From assembly GCF_028502605.1 (NCBI RefSeq), contig NC_079233.1, forward strand, positions 4,402,001 to 4,466,000: a stretch of 64,000 bases of DNA, in the 5' to 3' direction. The translations under genes and the position numbers were made by a program. The notes beneath the pieces were generated by a model that saw only the letters and a list, made by a program, of their open reading frames with translations, was not told the DNA's origin and made no database searches. The DNA comes from Trichoderma breve (lineage: Eukaryota > Ascomycota > Sordariomycetes > Hypocreales > Hypocreaceae). Positions 47,089-57,738 of the stretch are shown piece after piece (positions within the stretch are counted from its first letter, which is position 1; each line of letters opens with the position of its first letter).

Positions 47089-48452
47089 TAGTGCCAGGCG
47101 TCTATGTATCAAATAAACGTCAGGGTGCCTCGGAACAACTTCCCAATGGGATAAACTAGGAATACGAGTTTACGATAATGAGGAGTTTGTAAATTGTTAG
47201 TAATAGTAGAACAGCAAGGCCTTAGATATGCAGAGTGAGACAGTTGAGGCTCTTGATGGAGTAGTTGCTTGGTGGATCACCAATGACAACGTTGCATACA
47301 TGTATTAGAGATTATTCTCTCCTCACTATTCGCTGGAACTACCCAATGGTTTGAAACAGTTTTCATTGAGCCAGTTATCATGGAATGTTGTCACTAGTAT
47401 TACAAACGTTAATGCTCTATAGGGAGTCAACAATGGACTATCCCGTAATGATCTCTGGCCTCGACACAAAAGAGGCCTCTTCGCAGGTAACAACATACTG
47501 TAAACTTTGCTCTCAGTCTCCGTTTTTCGGTGTAGCCCTATCAAGTATCTGACAGGCAATCTTGTTGTTTATGGCTGAGATCAAGTCTTCCAATAGCCAT
47601 GGCTGGTCGAGGGGTGTGGTGCCCCTTTCGCCGCCGCTGAGCTTACTATGACCGACATACGACTATACGGCTCGTACAGTTGACCAGTGAAAACCCCAGG
47701 CAGCAACAACTCGTATCGAATAGTCAGGCTACATATCCTACGTGGCATGACCTCGGTCCTGCGGCAGCCTTGTCGCTCTTTTCTTTCATGTAATTGCGAG
47801 CTAGGTGGGGGACCATACACGTATTTTTGCTTGTGAATATGTCGCCCCAGTTTAGATTGAAGCCACTTCAATGCGGAAATCCGTAACCTGCTAGGTGCAG
47901 CGTGCTTACATGCACACAGTTTGGGGAGAAGTCGAAACCGAAGTGTTTGTTTAACCTTGTTTTTAACTGTGCTTGTGGTCTAATTTCCGTTAATACAGAT
48001 AGTCCATTGGTGGAGGTCTAATGGCTATTGTTACCAAAGACAACACACTAGTATACAACTTCACAACTAATTGAGGCAACCTTTGTTCCAATATGTTATT
48101 ACACTTCCTGGTCGTAACAAACATATCCCCTATGTGCTTATACTAGCCCTAGATTGCTTCTGCATCCTTCGCATAATGCGCCACATTGAGGACCAATTTC
48201 TTGACATTTCTTACCGCACTTTTTTTTGACCCAATGAGGCTCATGATGCGTTACCCTAGCTAGAAGGCTTCAGCCTAGAAGCCAATGCAACGCAACTAAT
48301 GTCAGCGCTCGAGCCACCGAATCCTTGTGGCGCCGAGGAATCGATTCCTTCTTTACTGAACTTCCTGATACAGTCGGGCCGAAAAAGCAGCGGAAGTAGA
48401 CGGCATCACCACTTACTGGAAAAGGAAGATGAAACAAACCACAACCAATAGG

Positions 48453-48657
48453 CTGGGGTTCGGGATGTCGCTAGCTGTCATGAACGGGAGCCCACGGCAT
48501 CCAGACTTTAGCGCGGAATAAGTGCCGAAAGACATGATCAGACTTGTATTAGATCACATACAGAATCGGAACGTGTCCTTCCGTTTTCCTATTTCGACCT
48601 TGACCTGCGCAGTGGGGGCTCATGGATCCAGAGCTGGGTAACTGCTCCTACGTGGGG
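48453..48657 (+). promoter_or_regulatory. candidate CRE1 (SYGGRG) sites upstream of GH5
   Basis: Three hexamers that fit the CRE1 carbon-catabolite-repressor consensus SYGGRG: CTGGGG at 48453-48458, GTGGGG at 48612-48617 and 48652-48657. A CCAAT sits at 48445-48449. The GH5 ATG is at 48883. Such short motifs occur by chance; their clustering and the gene type make regulation by glucose repression plausible. Confidence 0.4.
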
Positions 48658-48781
48658 TTGATGATATTCAGCTTCATGTTGTAAGAGGCTCACAGCAGAG
48701 GTACCTGACAGAGAGTTCATAGGGCCTAACCTGAAAGGATTTTGCACATGAAGACGAAATATGGCATTGATTCTGGAAATC

Positions 48782-48787
48782 TATAAA
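48782..48787 (+). promoter_or_regulatory. TATA box of GH5 gene
   Basis: TATAAA lies 96 bp upstream of the ATG, a typical distance for fungal secreted-enzyme genes. Confidence 0.5.
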
Positions 48788-48882
48788 GATGATGGGAATC
48801 CCACTGTTGTTAGATAGCAATCCTCAAGACACACTCGACAATTGCCTACTACTAGTACAAGTACAAGACTCACAGGCTCATC

Positions 48883-50459
48883 ATGAAGCTCAACATTGCG
48901 GCGTCTGCTCTGGCCGCCTCTAGCCTCGCTGCTGCTTCAAACTCTTTTGCAGGATCCAGCTTGTATTTCCTTCCTGGACTTTCGGCGTCTGACCAAGCTT
49001 ATTACATCGACACTCTTGCCAGCTATGGTGCCAAGGTGGTTCGCCTTTGGATCAACAAGCATTCGACTGGTTGTGATAAAGGCAGCAACGTTGTCACGTA
49101 TGCTGATGATTTCGAAACAACCATTGGATCATACAATTGGGACAATCTCGCAAAGGTTGACAAAGTTCTCGCTCAACTTGCCGCAAAGGGAATGAAAGCT
49201 ATCATTTCTCCCCATGATGGAAATGTCATTCATTCCACCAGCGTCAATACACCCAACGGCTGTGATATTTATTGCACTACCTACAGGACTTCATTCTATA
49301 GCAACGCTCAAGCCCAGGCTCAATACGACGCTCGTATCAAGGCCATCCTGACCTACAAGTCGCCCAGCAGCGGCCTTGCGTGGGGTAACTGGTCTGATGC
49401 CATTTTGGCATTTGACCTACAGAACGAACCTTTCCAGTTCACCAACGATGGACAAAACGGCGATCCTTCCAACTGGCTCTGCGGCCGAGCCCAGAACTTC
49501 AAGAAGTACATTACGGATTCCAACATCAAGGTCGCAACCGGAGGCATTGGCGGTGACCAGGTCCACGGCTATAACCTCCTCTCCAAGGCTCTGACTTGCT
49601 CAGCCATCGACATCATTAGCATCCACGCCTATGTCGGCGATGCTTCTACCTGGGGTTATCTTCTGCCAGGCTTTGAGTCTACCGCCGCTGCCAACAACAA
49701 GCTTCTCCATGTCGAAGAATGGGGAGTCCAGACCAGTTACAGTTCCAACTTCGACGCCCAAGCTGCCTCTCTTAACGCTCAAGGTATTCCATGGGTATGT
49801 ATAATCTCACATCTCAGGCGCCATCCAACTCCTTGTTGAAGCTTTTGTTCCGATGCTAACAAATAACGGTAAAGACTTACTGGCAAATGATCCCAGGTAG
49901 CGATGGTACCCAGTCCTGCTCAAGCGGCTGCTGTACCGGCTATGACGGTTTCGAGGTCGGCTTCAACAGTGGAAAGGGAAACCTTAAGAATGCTATTTCG
50001 ACGGCCAATAGCAAGACGACAAAGCAAGACTGGAGCTTCGTTGGAGCGCCCCCAAATGGAGGCTCTGGCACTCCTCCTCCACCTCCAAGCTCTAGCAGTT
50101 CACCACCACCTCCTCCACCTTCATCCTATCCCAAGGATACTTGTACTTGGGGGTAAGTTTCACTCTCTTTTACGTCATCACAGTAATGCATCAAGGAACC
50201 AAGCTGACAACTGAATCTTTCTAGCTGTGAGGGTTGGGACTGTAGCAGTTCCGTTCCTTGCCAATCTGCTTACTCTTGTGTTGGAGGATACTGCAAAGAC
50301 TGCACCTGGGGATGCGGTGGCTGGGATTGCAGCGCATCTCAGCCTTGTAACGCGGATTATACGTGTGTCAATGGCATCTGTCACCACGCTGGTCCTGCAA
50401 CCGGCAAGAGGGATTTGTCTGGGACACAGGATCTGCCTGCCGTCGCGTGGGTTGCATAA
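48883..50459 (+). CDS. secreted GH5 glycoside hydrolase with C-terminal tandem Cys-rich module
   Basis: 474-aa protein in three exons (48883-49794, 49875-50152, 50225-50459), phases exact. A signal peptide (about 1-22) is followed by a GH5 (beta/alpha)8 domain. Candidate acid/base is E182 in FDLQNEPF and the nucleophile lies in HVEEWG (E278 or E279). After about residue 364 comes a Pro/Ser linker (PPPPP and SSSSSPPPPPP runs). The tail holds two copies of a six-cysteine unit: C394, C398, C403, C409, C415, C420, and C423, C427, C432, C438, C444, C449, all shifted by 29 residues, with a shared CTWGCxGWDC core. This looks like a linker plus binding module. Substrate is not set by the sequence: related fungal GH5 act on mannan, beta-glucan or galactan-type polymers. 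Confidence 0.85.
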
Positions 50460-51302
50460 TGCTTTACGCCCTTGACTACAGGTATATGTACATGTATATA
50501 GCTCAAGCATCTGTCCAATATGCTTTAACGCGCAACTGGATAAAGGATGAAGTATATAAGTTTGTTTTCGTTCTGTAGAGGAGGAGATTAGGGGTAGGAG
50601 AATATAATATGAAAAGTTTGGTCGAGTGAGCATCCAAAACTTCTGCATAACACTTTGAAGGTGTGACACCTTGTATTTTCCTCATACTGCAACCTGAATA
50701 CATATTGCAGGCATTTCCCTCTATTTTGCAAATCGGGGGCATATTATAGCGCTAGCTTGGGGGCGGGGTCTTATTGTATGTAATTGGGAACCTACCAGTT
50801 TGGAGTCTCTCTTCCGTAGTATTAGCCTGATCTTCATCACTGTTCTTTGCCTTCAGCCCGTTGGGGTGATTGTGGTGATATTCAGTAATAGCCCTGTTAT
50901 TTACATCATATATCTTGACAGAAGTAAGTGCTGTTGTGAGAGGGGAGGTGGAACAGCGTGCGCATCAGACCATGGATTTTCAATAAGAATTCTCAATGGT
51001 GGAAATAAAATGGATATTCGTGAGTTTGTTTCTCCCTATATCTGCCTAAATGTGTCGCCTCCGCATCGCTATAAACCTTTCGCAATAAACAATACCGAGA
51101 CCATATGTGCCGAACATACTCTTGTGTTACATTGCAGCGGACATCTTGGAATAGGCGCGCCAATTGCCAGTCGGCTAGAGTCTCGTAATGGATATAAAAA
51201 TGAGCCATCGGGAGACCAAACGGCCTCAACTAATTTTCTGTTGTACAATCTGCATCGTACATTATATGCACAGTAATAGTAGTACTTTCTCAATAAATCG
51301 CC
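50460..51302. promoter_or_regulatory. intergenic region with GH30 promoter
   Basis: 843 bp between GH5 and GH30, both plus strand. Candidate sites: TATAAA at 51193-51198, 105 bp before the ATG; GCGGGG (CRE1-type) at 50763-50768; TTAGCC at 50822-50827, the complement of GGCTAA, a motif bound by the Trichoderma activator XYR1. Each is a single short match, so these are suggestions. Confidence 0.4.
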
Positions 51303-52739
51303 ATGCGCTCAACTGTCATTCCATCGCTAAGCCTTGTTCTGCTGTTCCAGACAGCTGGGGCCGACACAACACTTTCCATTGATCCCACCTCGAACTGGGG
51401 GACATGGGAAGGCTGGGGTGTATCTCTTGCTTGGTGGGCGAAAGCCTTTGGCAACCGCGATGACCTAGCCAATGTCTTCTTCACTAGGAACAACCAAGTC
51501 ATCAATGGCCAGAACCTGCCGGGCTTGGGCTTCAACATTGCTCGCTATAATGCTGGCGCATGCAGTACCAACACGTATAACGGCTCCAGTATGGTAGTCT
51601 CGTCGAGCATCAAGCCGTCTCGGCAGGTTGATGGTTATTGGCTCGATTGGGCCAGCACTGACCCTGCTTCGTCCAGCTGGAACTGGAATGTCGATGCCAA
51701 CCAGCGAGCAATGTTACAGAAGGCCAAGGCAAATGGCGCAAACATCTTTGAGCTCTTCTCCAATTCGCCTATGTGGTGGATGTGCCTTAATCACAATCCG
51801 TCGGGAAGCGGCTCGAGTGATAACCTTCAGTCATGGAACTACCAAAATCACGCTGTTTATCTTGCCAATATTGCTCAACATGCTCAACAAAATTGGGGAA
51901 TCCAGTTTCAGTCAGTCGAGGCCTTTAACGAGCCTTCGTCGGGCTGGGGACCTACCGGTACTCAAGAGGGCTGCCATTTTGCGGTATCAACGATGGCTAC
52001 GGTTATCGGTTACTTGAACACTGAGCTTGCGCAACGTGGATTATCGTCATTTGTTTCTGCATCAGATGAAACCAGTTACGACCTGGCCATATCGACTTGG
52101 CAGGGTCTAGGCAGCTCTGCGCAGAATGTTGTTAAGCGTGTCAATGTTCATGGCTACCAGGGCGGCGGCGGACGACGTGATACGCTTTACAGTCTTGTAA
52201 GTCAAGCCGGGAAGAGACTGTGGAACAGTGAATATGGCGATGCAGATGCAAGTGGAAAATCGATGTATACAAACCTGCTCCTTGATTTTACCTGGCTCCA
52301 CCCCACCGCTTGGGTATACTGGCAGGCAATTGACGGTTCAGGTTGGGGACTCATCGTTGGCGATAATGATCAGTTGACACTGTCATCCGCAAACCCTAAG
52401 TACTTTGTACTTGCGCAACTCACTCGCCATATCAGGCCCGGCATGCAGATCTTGACCACCCCGGATGGCAACACTGTCGCTGCTTACGACTCTGGTTCTC
52501 AAAAGCTCGTCGTTGTTGCTGCAAACTGGGGCAGTGCTCAGACTATCACCTTTGATCTTACTCGTGCCAAGACTGCCGGCAGTAATGGTGCAACAGTGCC
52601 ACGATGGAGCACTCAGACAAGTGGTGGGGACCAATACAAAAGCTATTCGGATACAAAGATCAATAACGGGAAATTCTCTGTGCCTTTTTCTACTGGGCAA
52701 GTGCAGACGTTTGAGATTAGTGGTGTTGTGTTGAAATAA
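51303..52739 (+). CDS. secreted GH30 endo-beta-1,6-galactanase-like enzyme
   Basis: 478-aa single-exon protein with a signal peptide (cleavage likely after residue 20, LLFQTAGA). The mature protein opens with DTTLSIDPTSNWGTWEGWGVS and is the (beta/alpha)8 plus beta-sheet GH30 fold. The acid/base is E210 in VEAFNEPSSG, and the nucleophile E310 lies in LWNSEYGDAD. In overall sequence it resembles the Trichoderma endo-beta-1,6-galactanase (GH30 subfamily 5), which cuts beta-1,6-galactan side chains of arabinogalactan proteins. This identification is by recall, not by search. The enzyme is extracellular. Its neighbour is another secreted hydrolase, GH5, 0.84 kb upstream. Confidence 0.9.
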   Translation: MRSTVIPSLSLVLLFQTAGADTTLSIDPTSNWGTWEGWGVSLAWWAKAFGNRDDLANVFFTRNNQVINGQNLPGLGFNIARYNAGACSTNTYNGSSMVVSSSIKPSRQVDGYWLDWASTDPASSSWNWNVDANQRAMLQKAKANGANIFELFSNSPMWWMCLNHNPSGSGSSDNLQSWNYQNHAVYLANIAQHAQQNWGIQFQSVEAFNEPSSGWGPTGTQEGCHFAVSTMATVIGYLNTELAQRGLSSFVSASDETSYDLAISTWQGLGSSAQNVVKRVNVHGYQGGGGRRDTLYSLVSQAGKRLWNSEYGDADASGKSMYTNLLLDFTWLHPTAWVYWQAIDGSGWGLIVGDNDQLTLSSANPKYFVLAQLTRHIRPGMQILTTPDGNTVAAYDSGSQKLVVVAANWGSAQTITFDLTRAKTAGSNGATVPRWSTQTSGGDQYKSYSDTKINNGKFSVPFSTGQVQTFEISGVVLK

Positions 52740-53044
52740 TGAGGCAAGTTCCTAGAGTTAAATGTCAAAGTGCCTGGACAATTGTACATTATAGTATCAA
52801 GAAATACTAAAACATTGCAATTTACATCAGTGGACAGTAAAATAACTGATACTATCAACAGGGTTTGGTATATGTATACTGGATGAGTTCATCTTCGCAC
52901 TTCCCAAGAGTTGGTAGCATGATGAGAACTACTATGGAAATTCTAGCGAATATGAGATAAGACATATAAAGACAATTAAAGCCCAAATGGTCAATAAGCT
53001 CGATTGGGATTTCATGATTGGTCAATCTCAATTACCTAATCAGC
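52740..53044. other. intergenic, 305 bp
   Basis: GH30 3' UTR to tRNA-Thr. Nothing recognised. Confidence 0.45.
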
Positions 53045-53116
53045 GCCCTTATAGCTCAGTGGTAGAGCGTTGCACTTGTAATGCAAAGGTCCATAGTTCA
53101 ATCCTGTGTGGGGGCA
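53045..53116 (+). tRNA. tRNA-Thr (anticodon UGU), copy 1
   Basis: A 72-nt cloverleaf. The acceptor stem GCCCTTA pairs with TGGGGGC (two G:U pairs), then discriminator A. The anticodon stem is TTGCA/TGCAA with loop CTTGTAA, so the anticodon is TGT and the tRNA reads ACA (Thr). The T-stem CATAG/CTGTG has loop TTCAATC. The A-box TAGCTCAGTGG is near-consensus and the B-box is GGTCCATAGTTCAATCC. No intron is present. A second, near-identical copy lies 0.5 kb downstream. Confidence 0.9.
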
Positions 53117-53600
53117 CGAAACAAGATGTTTCTCTTTTTGCATTTTTGCAGCATCTTGTAACATGTTGGTTCTCTCTCTGGCGCCGTGTTTATCTTGTTT
53201 TGCCTTCCATTTTTGAGGTGATTTGTTTTAATGTAAGTACAGAAGCTCTTCATATCAACTGAGGGATCCCGAACGAGAAATACTTTGGAGAAAGTGGCAA
53301 TGTCTGTGGCGGCGTCCTGACTCATGAATGCTCCAGAGGTGTTAAAGCAAGTGGCTTTTTCAGAGCCACACAGACCACGTCCATCCGTGTATATATAGTG
53401 GGAGGCAGTCCCAGTAGTACATGAAGCTTTAATCCTCAGAGTACAGCTCACGATTACATTGAGAAACAATTTAAACCCGAATGATGAACGAGGAAGCTAC
53501 AGGACGTTTGTTCAAGAAAGTTGAAAAAACGGCCACAGCTTCACATAAAATGCGTAGCCCTTATAAGCTGCAATTTGTCGCCGGCTTTTCAATAAATAGT
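53117..53600. other. intergenic between tRNA copies
   Basis: 484 bp with no RNA gene or convincing open frame. Confidence 0.45.
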
Positions 53601-53672
53601 GCCCTTGTAGCTCAGGGGTAGAGCGTTGCACTTGTAATGCAAAGGTCCATAGTTCAAATCTGTGCGGGGGCA
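53601..53672 (+). tRNA. tRNA-Thr (anticodon UGU), copy 2
   Basis: A 72-nt cloverleaf. The acceptor stem is GCCCTTG/CGGGGGC; compared with copy 1 the seventh pair is G-C instead of A-T, a compensatory change. The anticodon arm is identical (loop CTTGTAA, anticodon TGT). The D-loop reads AGGGG rather than AGTGG, and the T-loop is TTCAAAT. It is followed by TTTATTTTT, a Pol III terminator-type T run. Confidence 0.9.
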
Positions 53673-54116
53673 TTTATTTTTGCCTTTTTTGCCCTTTACC
53701 ACTGGACGTGTACAACAAACACCAACTGTGTTCTCCATCATAATAACTTTTTTAATTTCTCTTTCGTGTAATGTATTTTCTCTTAGTCGTTGATGCCATT
53801 GTCTGGAATGTCGAGAGACCTAGGTAAGATGTGCCTAAGGGGAGCTCTACAGGATGATTGCACCGCCATCAGCCAGAGGAGCACTCGCTGCCAGCTGCCC
53901 GTTACCAACGACAAACCATCCAGAAGTGCACGCTCAACTTGCGAAATGTGAGCAAAATGAAACTGCGATGCAGGGCACTTTCAATTCACCGCCTTCAAAC
54001 CATCTCTCTTCTCCTCTGAAATGCACCAAGGCCTTCTTCCTTCATCAACCCAGACCACAGGCTACAAGACCACAAGACCGGATACTTGACTCTCTTATCC
54101 TTCAAACCTCAAAAAG
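53673..54116. other. intergenic, 444 bp
   Basis: Between tRNA copy 2 and the next plus-strand gene, which would be the promoter region. The frame at 53854-54126 is motif-free and overlaps the start of the next gene in another frame. Confidence 0.45.
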
Positions 54117-55175
54117 ATGGAGGTGATACCGGCGTTGCAGCCGCAGAACATAGACGACTTCATAAACAACTTGGCGAGCATGACGAGAGTGCAGAGGGAG
54201 ATTCGACGACGAGCCACCTCCATCGCCGATGCGAATCGCATCCAAGAAATCACCACCTCGACACCTCAGCGCAGCCTCAAGCGTCTGCGAACCTCTGCAT
54301 CGCCCATATCCATCGCCTCGACACCTCCTCGACGAGCACCCCGTAGAGTCAAGAGTGAGCGTGACAAGCTTTTCGATGCTATCGAGGCTGGAGCCGATTA
54401 TCCTCTCAAGCCCGTGCCCATCAAGAGTGCAGATGACTTGAACGATGTTCAGCTGAAGAAGTGCTATGAGATTCTGCATGCGTGCGGTAGTGCGACGGAT
54501 CCAAACGCCAGCTTGACCAAGACGAGGCAGAGCATCGACGGTTTCTTGGATGCTGTCTTTAATGACTGGTCGAGCTGCAAGGCTGGGGCTTTGTTGCGCT
54601 CGGAGCTGGACTTTTTGGTGGATGCAGAGGTTGTGGCAGGAAGATTGTGTGGTGAGTGAACATTCTGACATGCTTGGTGCCGTTTGCATCTCCTATTCCC
54701 CATATCATTTTTCGAGGTGTACATCCAGCTAATGAACAACTTAGGGAAGCCTCAAGAACATACAAAATTGACCGAGTGTGCCGCTGGTTCCCTATGTGCA
54801 GCGAATGTTTCCGCCGTGGCCACCTACTGCAACAATCCGCCCATGTTCAAACTCGAGTTTTCAATAATCGACGAGCTCTCTGGCCAGCCCGAAGCATTCT
54901 GTCCCATATCCCGCAAGGACATCAGATGGGTAGAAGACGACTGGGTCCAAGAGCTGCGACAGAGTCTCCGCACCAAGGTGATTGCAAAAATCCACAAATA
55001 CAATAAGCATCTTGCTATATGGCAAGCTCGCAGGCTCATCGTGGAATGGGCCAAGGGAAGCTTGTCGTTGGGGGAGGACGTGAGTAAGATGGGCTTCCTG
55101 GAGCGGGAGACGGCGGATGTGGCGACTGTTGGGCTTGGAGGAACTATCGAGAACAAGCAGGGGGCTGGTTTGTGA
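54117..55175 (+). CDS. hypothetical basic protein, unrecognised
   Basis: 321-aa protein in two exons (54117-54651, 54745-55175), 93-bp intron, phases exact. The N-terminal 110 residues are Arg/Ser/Thr/Pro-rich (TPQRSLKRLRTSASP, TPPRRAPRRVKSERD), suggesting a nucleic-acid-binding or nuclear protein with phosphorylation sites. The C-terminal half is more globular: DAIEAGADYPLKPVPIKSADD, LKKCYEILHACGS, and a charged helix VQELRQSLRTKVIAKIHKYN. I do not recognise the family. It is intact, so it is likely a fungal lineage-specific gene. Confidence 0.6.
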
Positions 55176-55421
55176 AGGTTCGGGCCTTTTTTCTTCATCT
55201 TTTTCTCAATTGGCGTTGGCAATACCACAGGCATCAAGGATACGGGGAATCACATATTGGGCTACAAACATGGGATATAGCATTTGGGATTTATTAGTCA
55301 CCAGGATGGACGGCGAAAGCGCAAGAGCTTATTGGGTGAAAGTATTTACTGGGAAGGCAACTTTTAATCATCGAGGACTGTTATATTCAGCCCAACGGGC
55401 ACTTACCGAATTGCTACTCTA

Positions 55422-56382
55422 TTAATAGTCGTCCCTCTTCATCCAAGGTGCACACGCTTCGAAAAGTCTCTCATGAGCAGCTCTGTCCCCTGTCCTATCC
55501 AACAACTCCTGAAACAATTTCTCATCGGTACGCTTCACAAAGATCAATCCGCCCAGCCACACAAAATCCGCATAGCTCACCTCCTTGCCCAAGAAGAACG
55601 GTCCCTCAGCCTGTTTTTCCTTCAAGATGGCCGTCAGCTCACTCATGGCCGGCTCCGCTGCCGCCCAGGCTTTCTCGCCGCCGAATTGGCGCTCGTATTC
55701 ATCGAGGGTCATGCCGTATTCCCTGGTGTATTGGCCAACCCAGTAGTCGTAGCTCTTTTCAGTGAGGATGACCTGCGAGATTTTGTACATGAGGAGGGGG
55801 TAGAGAGGCTTGATGGACTTGAAGACGAGTCGCTCTATCTTTTGGACGGTGGGATCATCTAGGTAGACAGGTGGAGAGGGATGTCTTTGTTCAATGGCCT
55901 CTGCAATCTTTCTTGACTCCATAACGTACGTTCCATCTGGGAACTGGATCGTGGGGATGGAATATGCTCTGCCCGTTTCATTGGGCGGGAGGCTGAAGGA
56001 AAAGTTAGTTGGTTCTTGAGAAGCAATTCATTTTGCTCTGATGAAGGTTATATATGCGTACTGCGGCCTGATTCTGGGCGCAATCTCCGGGTAGTTGAGC
56101 TAGCTCATGTCATTAGCTGCAATTACTCCAGACGAGTGGTCATAATGCCTACCCATTCTGTCTTGTACTCAAGGCCCTTGTAATTCAAGAGAAAGCGTGC
56201 TTTATGAAGACGTTAGCACTTGATATAGAGAGGAAAATGGACAAGTAGTCTGAACATCTATGGGAGATGGTATATATCACTTATACATATCCCCGGTACT
56301 TACTCTTCCAAGGGTTCAAAGACCACGAAACGCATGGCTCCTTGCTAGGCAAGTCAAACAAAGTTATCTCCTGAGGCCCCAT
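55422..56382 (-). CDS. glutathione S-transferase-like protein
   Basis: 244-aa protein in four exons (56382-56304, 56199-56153, 56099-56062, 55992-55422). Exons 2 and 3 are very short (47 and 38 nt), but all phases close. The N-terminal thioredoxin-fold half has FDLPSKEPCVSWSLNPWKTRFLLNYKGLEYKTEW and the glutathione-site segment PTIQFPDGTYVMESRKIAEAIE; the helical C-terminal half follows. Similarity in style is to fungal GST-like proteins used in detoxification or secondary-metabolite modification. Start ATG at 56382 lies 39 bp from a (GAA)13 tract. Nothing else in the neighbourhood points to a cluster. Confidence 0.82.
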
Positions 56383-57738
56383 GGCTGTTATTTTTCCAAG
56401 ATGTAAAATTGATCACGAAAAGAAGAAGAAGAAGAAGAAGAAGAAGAAGAAGAAGAAGAATAGTACTGAGGTGTTTTTCTCTATTTTATATAGATCTCCT
56501 CTCAGATACTACGCAAAAGACAAACCCCGCGCATACAAAGGGCGTGGTTTGCCACGCTTTGCGGCTCCAGCACTTGGACTAGCTCCTCTGTCCCAAAGAG
56601 GGAATTATCTCCTTCACATATATTTCCCTTGTTGACGCAATTGCTGGCTTCATCGATGCGCGTTGTACGATTGCGGTGCAGATCCTCCGATATACGATAT
56701 GTAAACCCTTTGAGTTGTTTGAATCAATGGATCCTTCCGGAGACAATGCGGCAGACATTCCGCAAGGCTTCGGCTTCTTCCGCGCACATGCCGAGGACCA
56801 CATGGTAATACTCCGTCGGCATATACACATCATGTATGTAGCACAGCGTTTTAGGCATTGCAGCAAGCATATCAAAAGCAACAAGGCCTGTACTCGCCAT
56901 CTTTTACCACGTTAGTCATGGCGCGCGCGCGCCCTCGAATGCCAAGAGACGTTTATCCCTTGTGGAACTTGCAAAGGGGGTTAAAGCGCAAGGGTCAAGT
57001 GGAAGCTGAAGCGTGAGGCCAGTGCCACATCCAGCAAAGGCGTGTCTTGGCAGCCCTGCTCCCCGCAAAACTATGTGCTGGCGATGGCGTATTTTTTTTT
57101 TCTCCTGGGAGTGGGCATGGGGTACGCGGCTTTGGGATGGATGGGAAGATCCGGCATCATCACGGAGAGAAGGATACTGTAGCCGTGATGATAATGCGTT
57201 GTGTTGAGGATGATACGAGGAAGGGTTGCCTTGGATTGGACCAAAGTTGGACGATCAGGGGAAGTTTGAATGAATATCCGTCTCTTACATGGATGGGGTA
57301 GGCTATTCGACAAGATCGTCATAATTGCTCCTAATGATCAGAATCATATCAATTGGGAAGAAATGCTTGCTCAGAATGAGAAATCTACACACTTATTTCA
57401 TTCATTCTAAAACTAAAACACAGGCATGTAGAGTAACAAGAGATCCTCCAGGGTTTTTACAAATACTATTCACACAAGAACTCGCGCCCCTCTATTCCCA
57501 GTCATAACAAGGCTTCCCGCGCCAAGAGATCGACGCCGTTTTACCCGTCCATCCCCCCGTCCAAGACATTAATTAACCGTCTGACGACTGACGCGTATAT
57601 GATAACTCCACTGTCGGAGATAATAATCCCTTCCGCCAATGAATTTGCTCTGATAAAAATAAAAAGCAATACTCCGTAGGCTGAGGGTTTGTCTTTAAAA
57701 ACGCCGTGGTCCCCTCGCCTTTCCTTCTTGATTTAAAA
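56383..57738. other. intergenic, 1.36 kb
   Basis: Between the GST 5' end (-) and the GT64 3' end (-). Holds the GST promoter and the GT64 3' UTR. A (GAA)13 repeat is listed separately; the rest has no convincing coding frame. Confidence 0.5.
56422..56460. repeat. (GAA)13 trinucleotide microsatellite
   Basis: Thirteen uninterrupted GAA units on the plus strand (TTC on the minus strand), ending 78 bp and starting 39 bp upstream of the GST ATG. On the GST sense strand this is a polypyrimidine tract in the leader or core promoter, which is common in fungal promoters. Slippage would make it length-variable between isolates. Confidence 0.95.

Larger units (their letters stand above)
47089..48882. 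other. intergenic, 1.8 kb, contains GH5 promoter
   Basis: Between the exchanger (+) and the GH5 gene (+). AT-rich, with no coding frame of note. The GH5-proximal 430 bp carry CRE1-type and TATA elements, listed separately. Confidence 0.5.
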
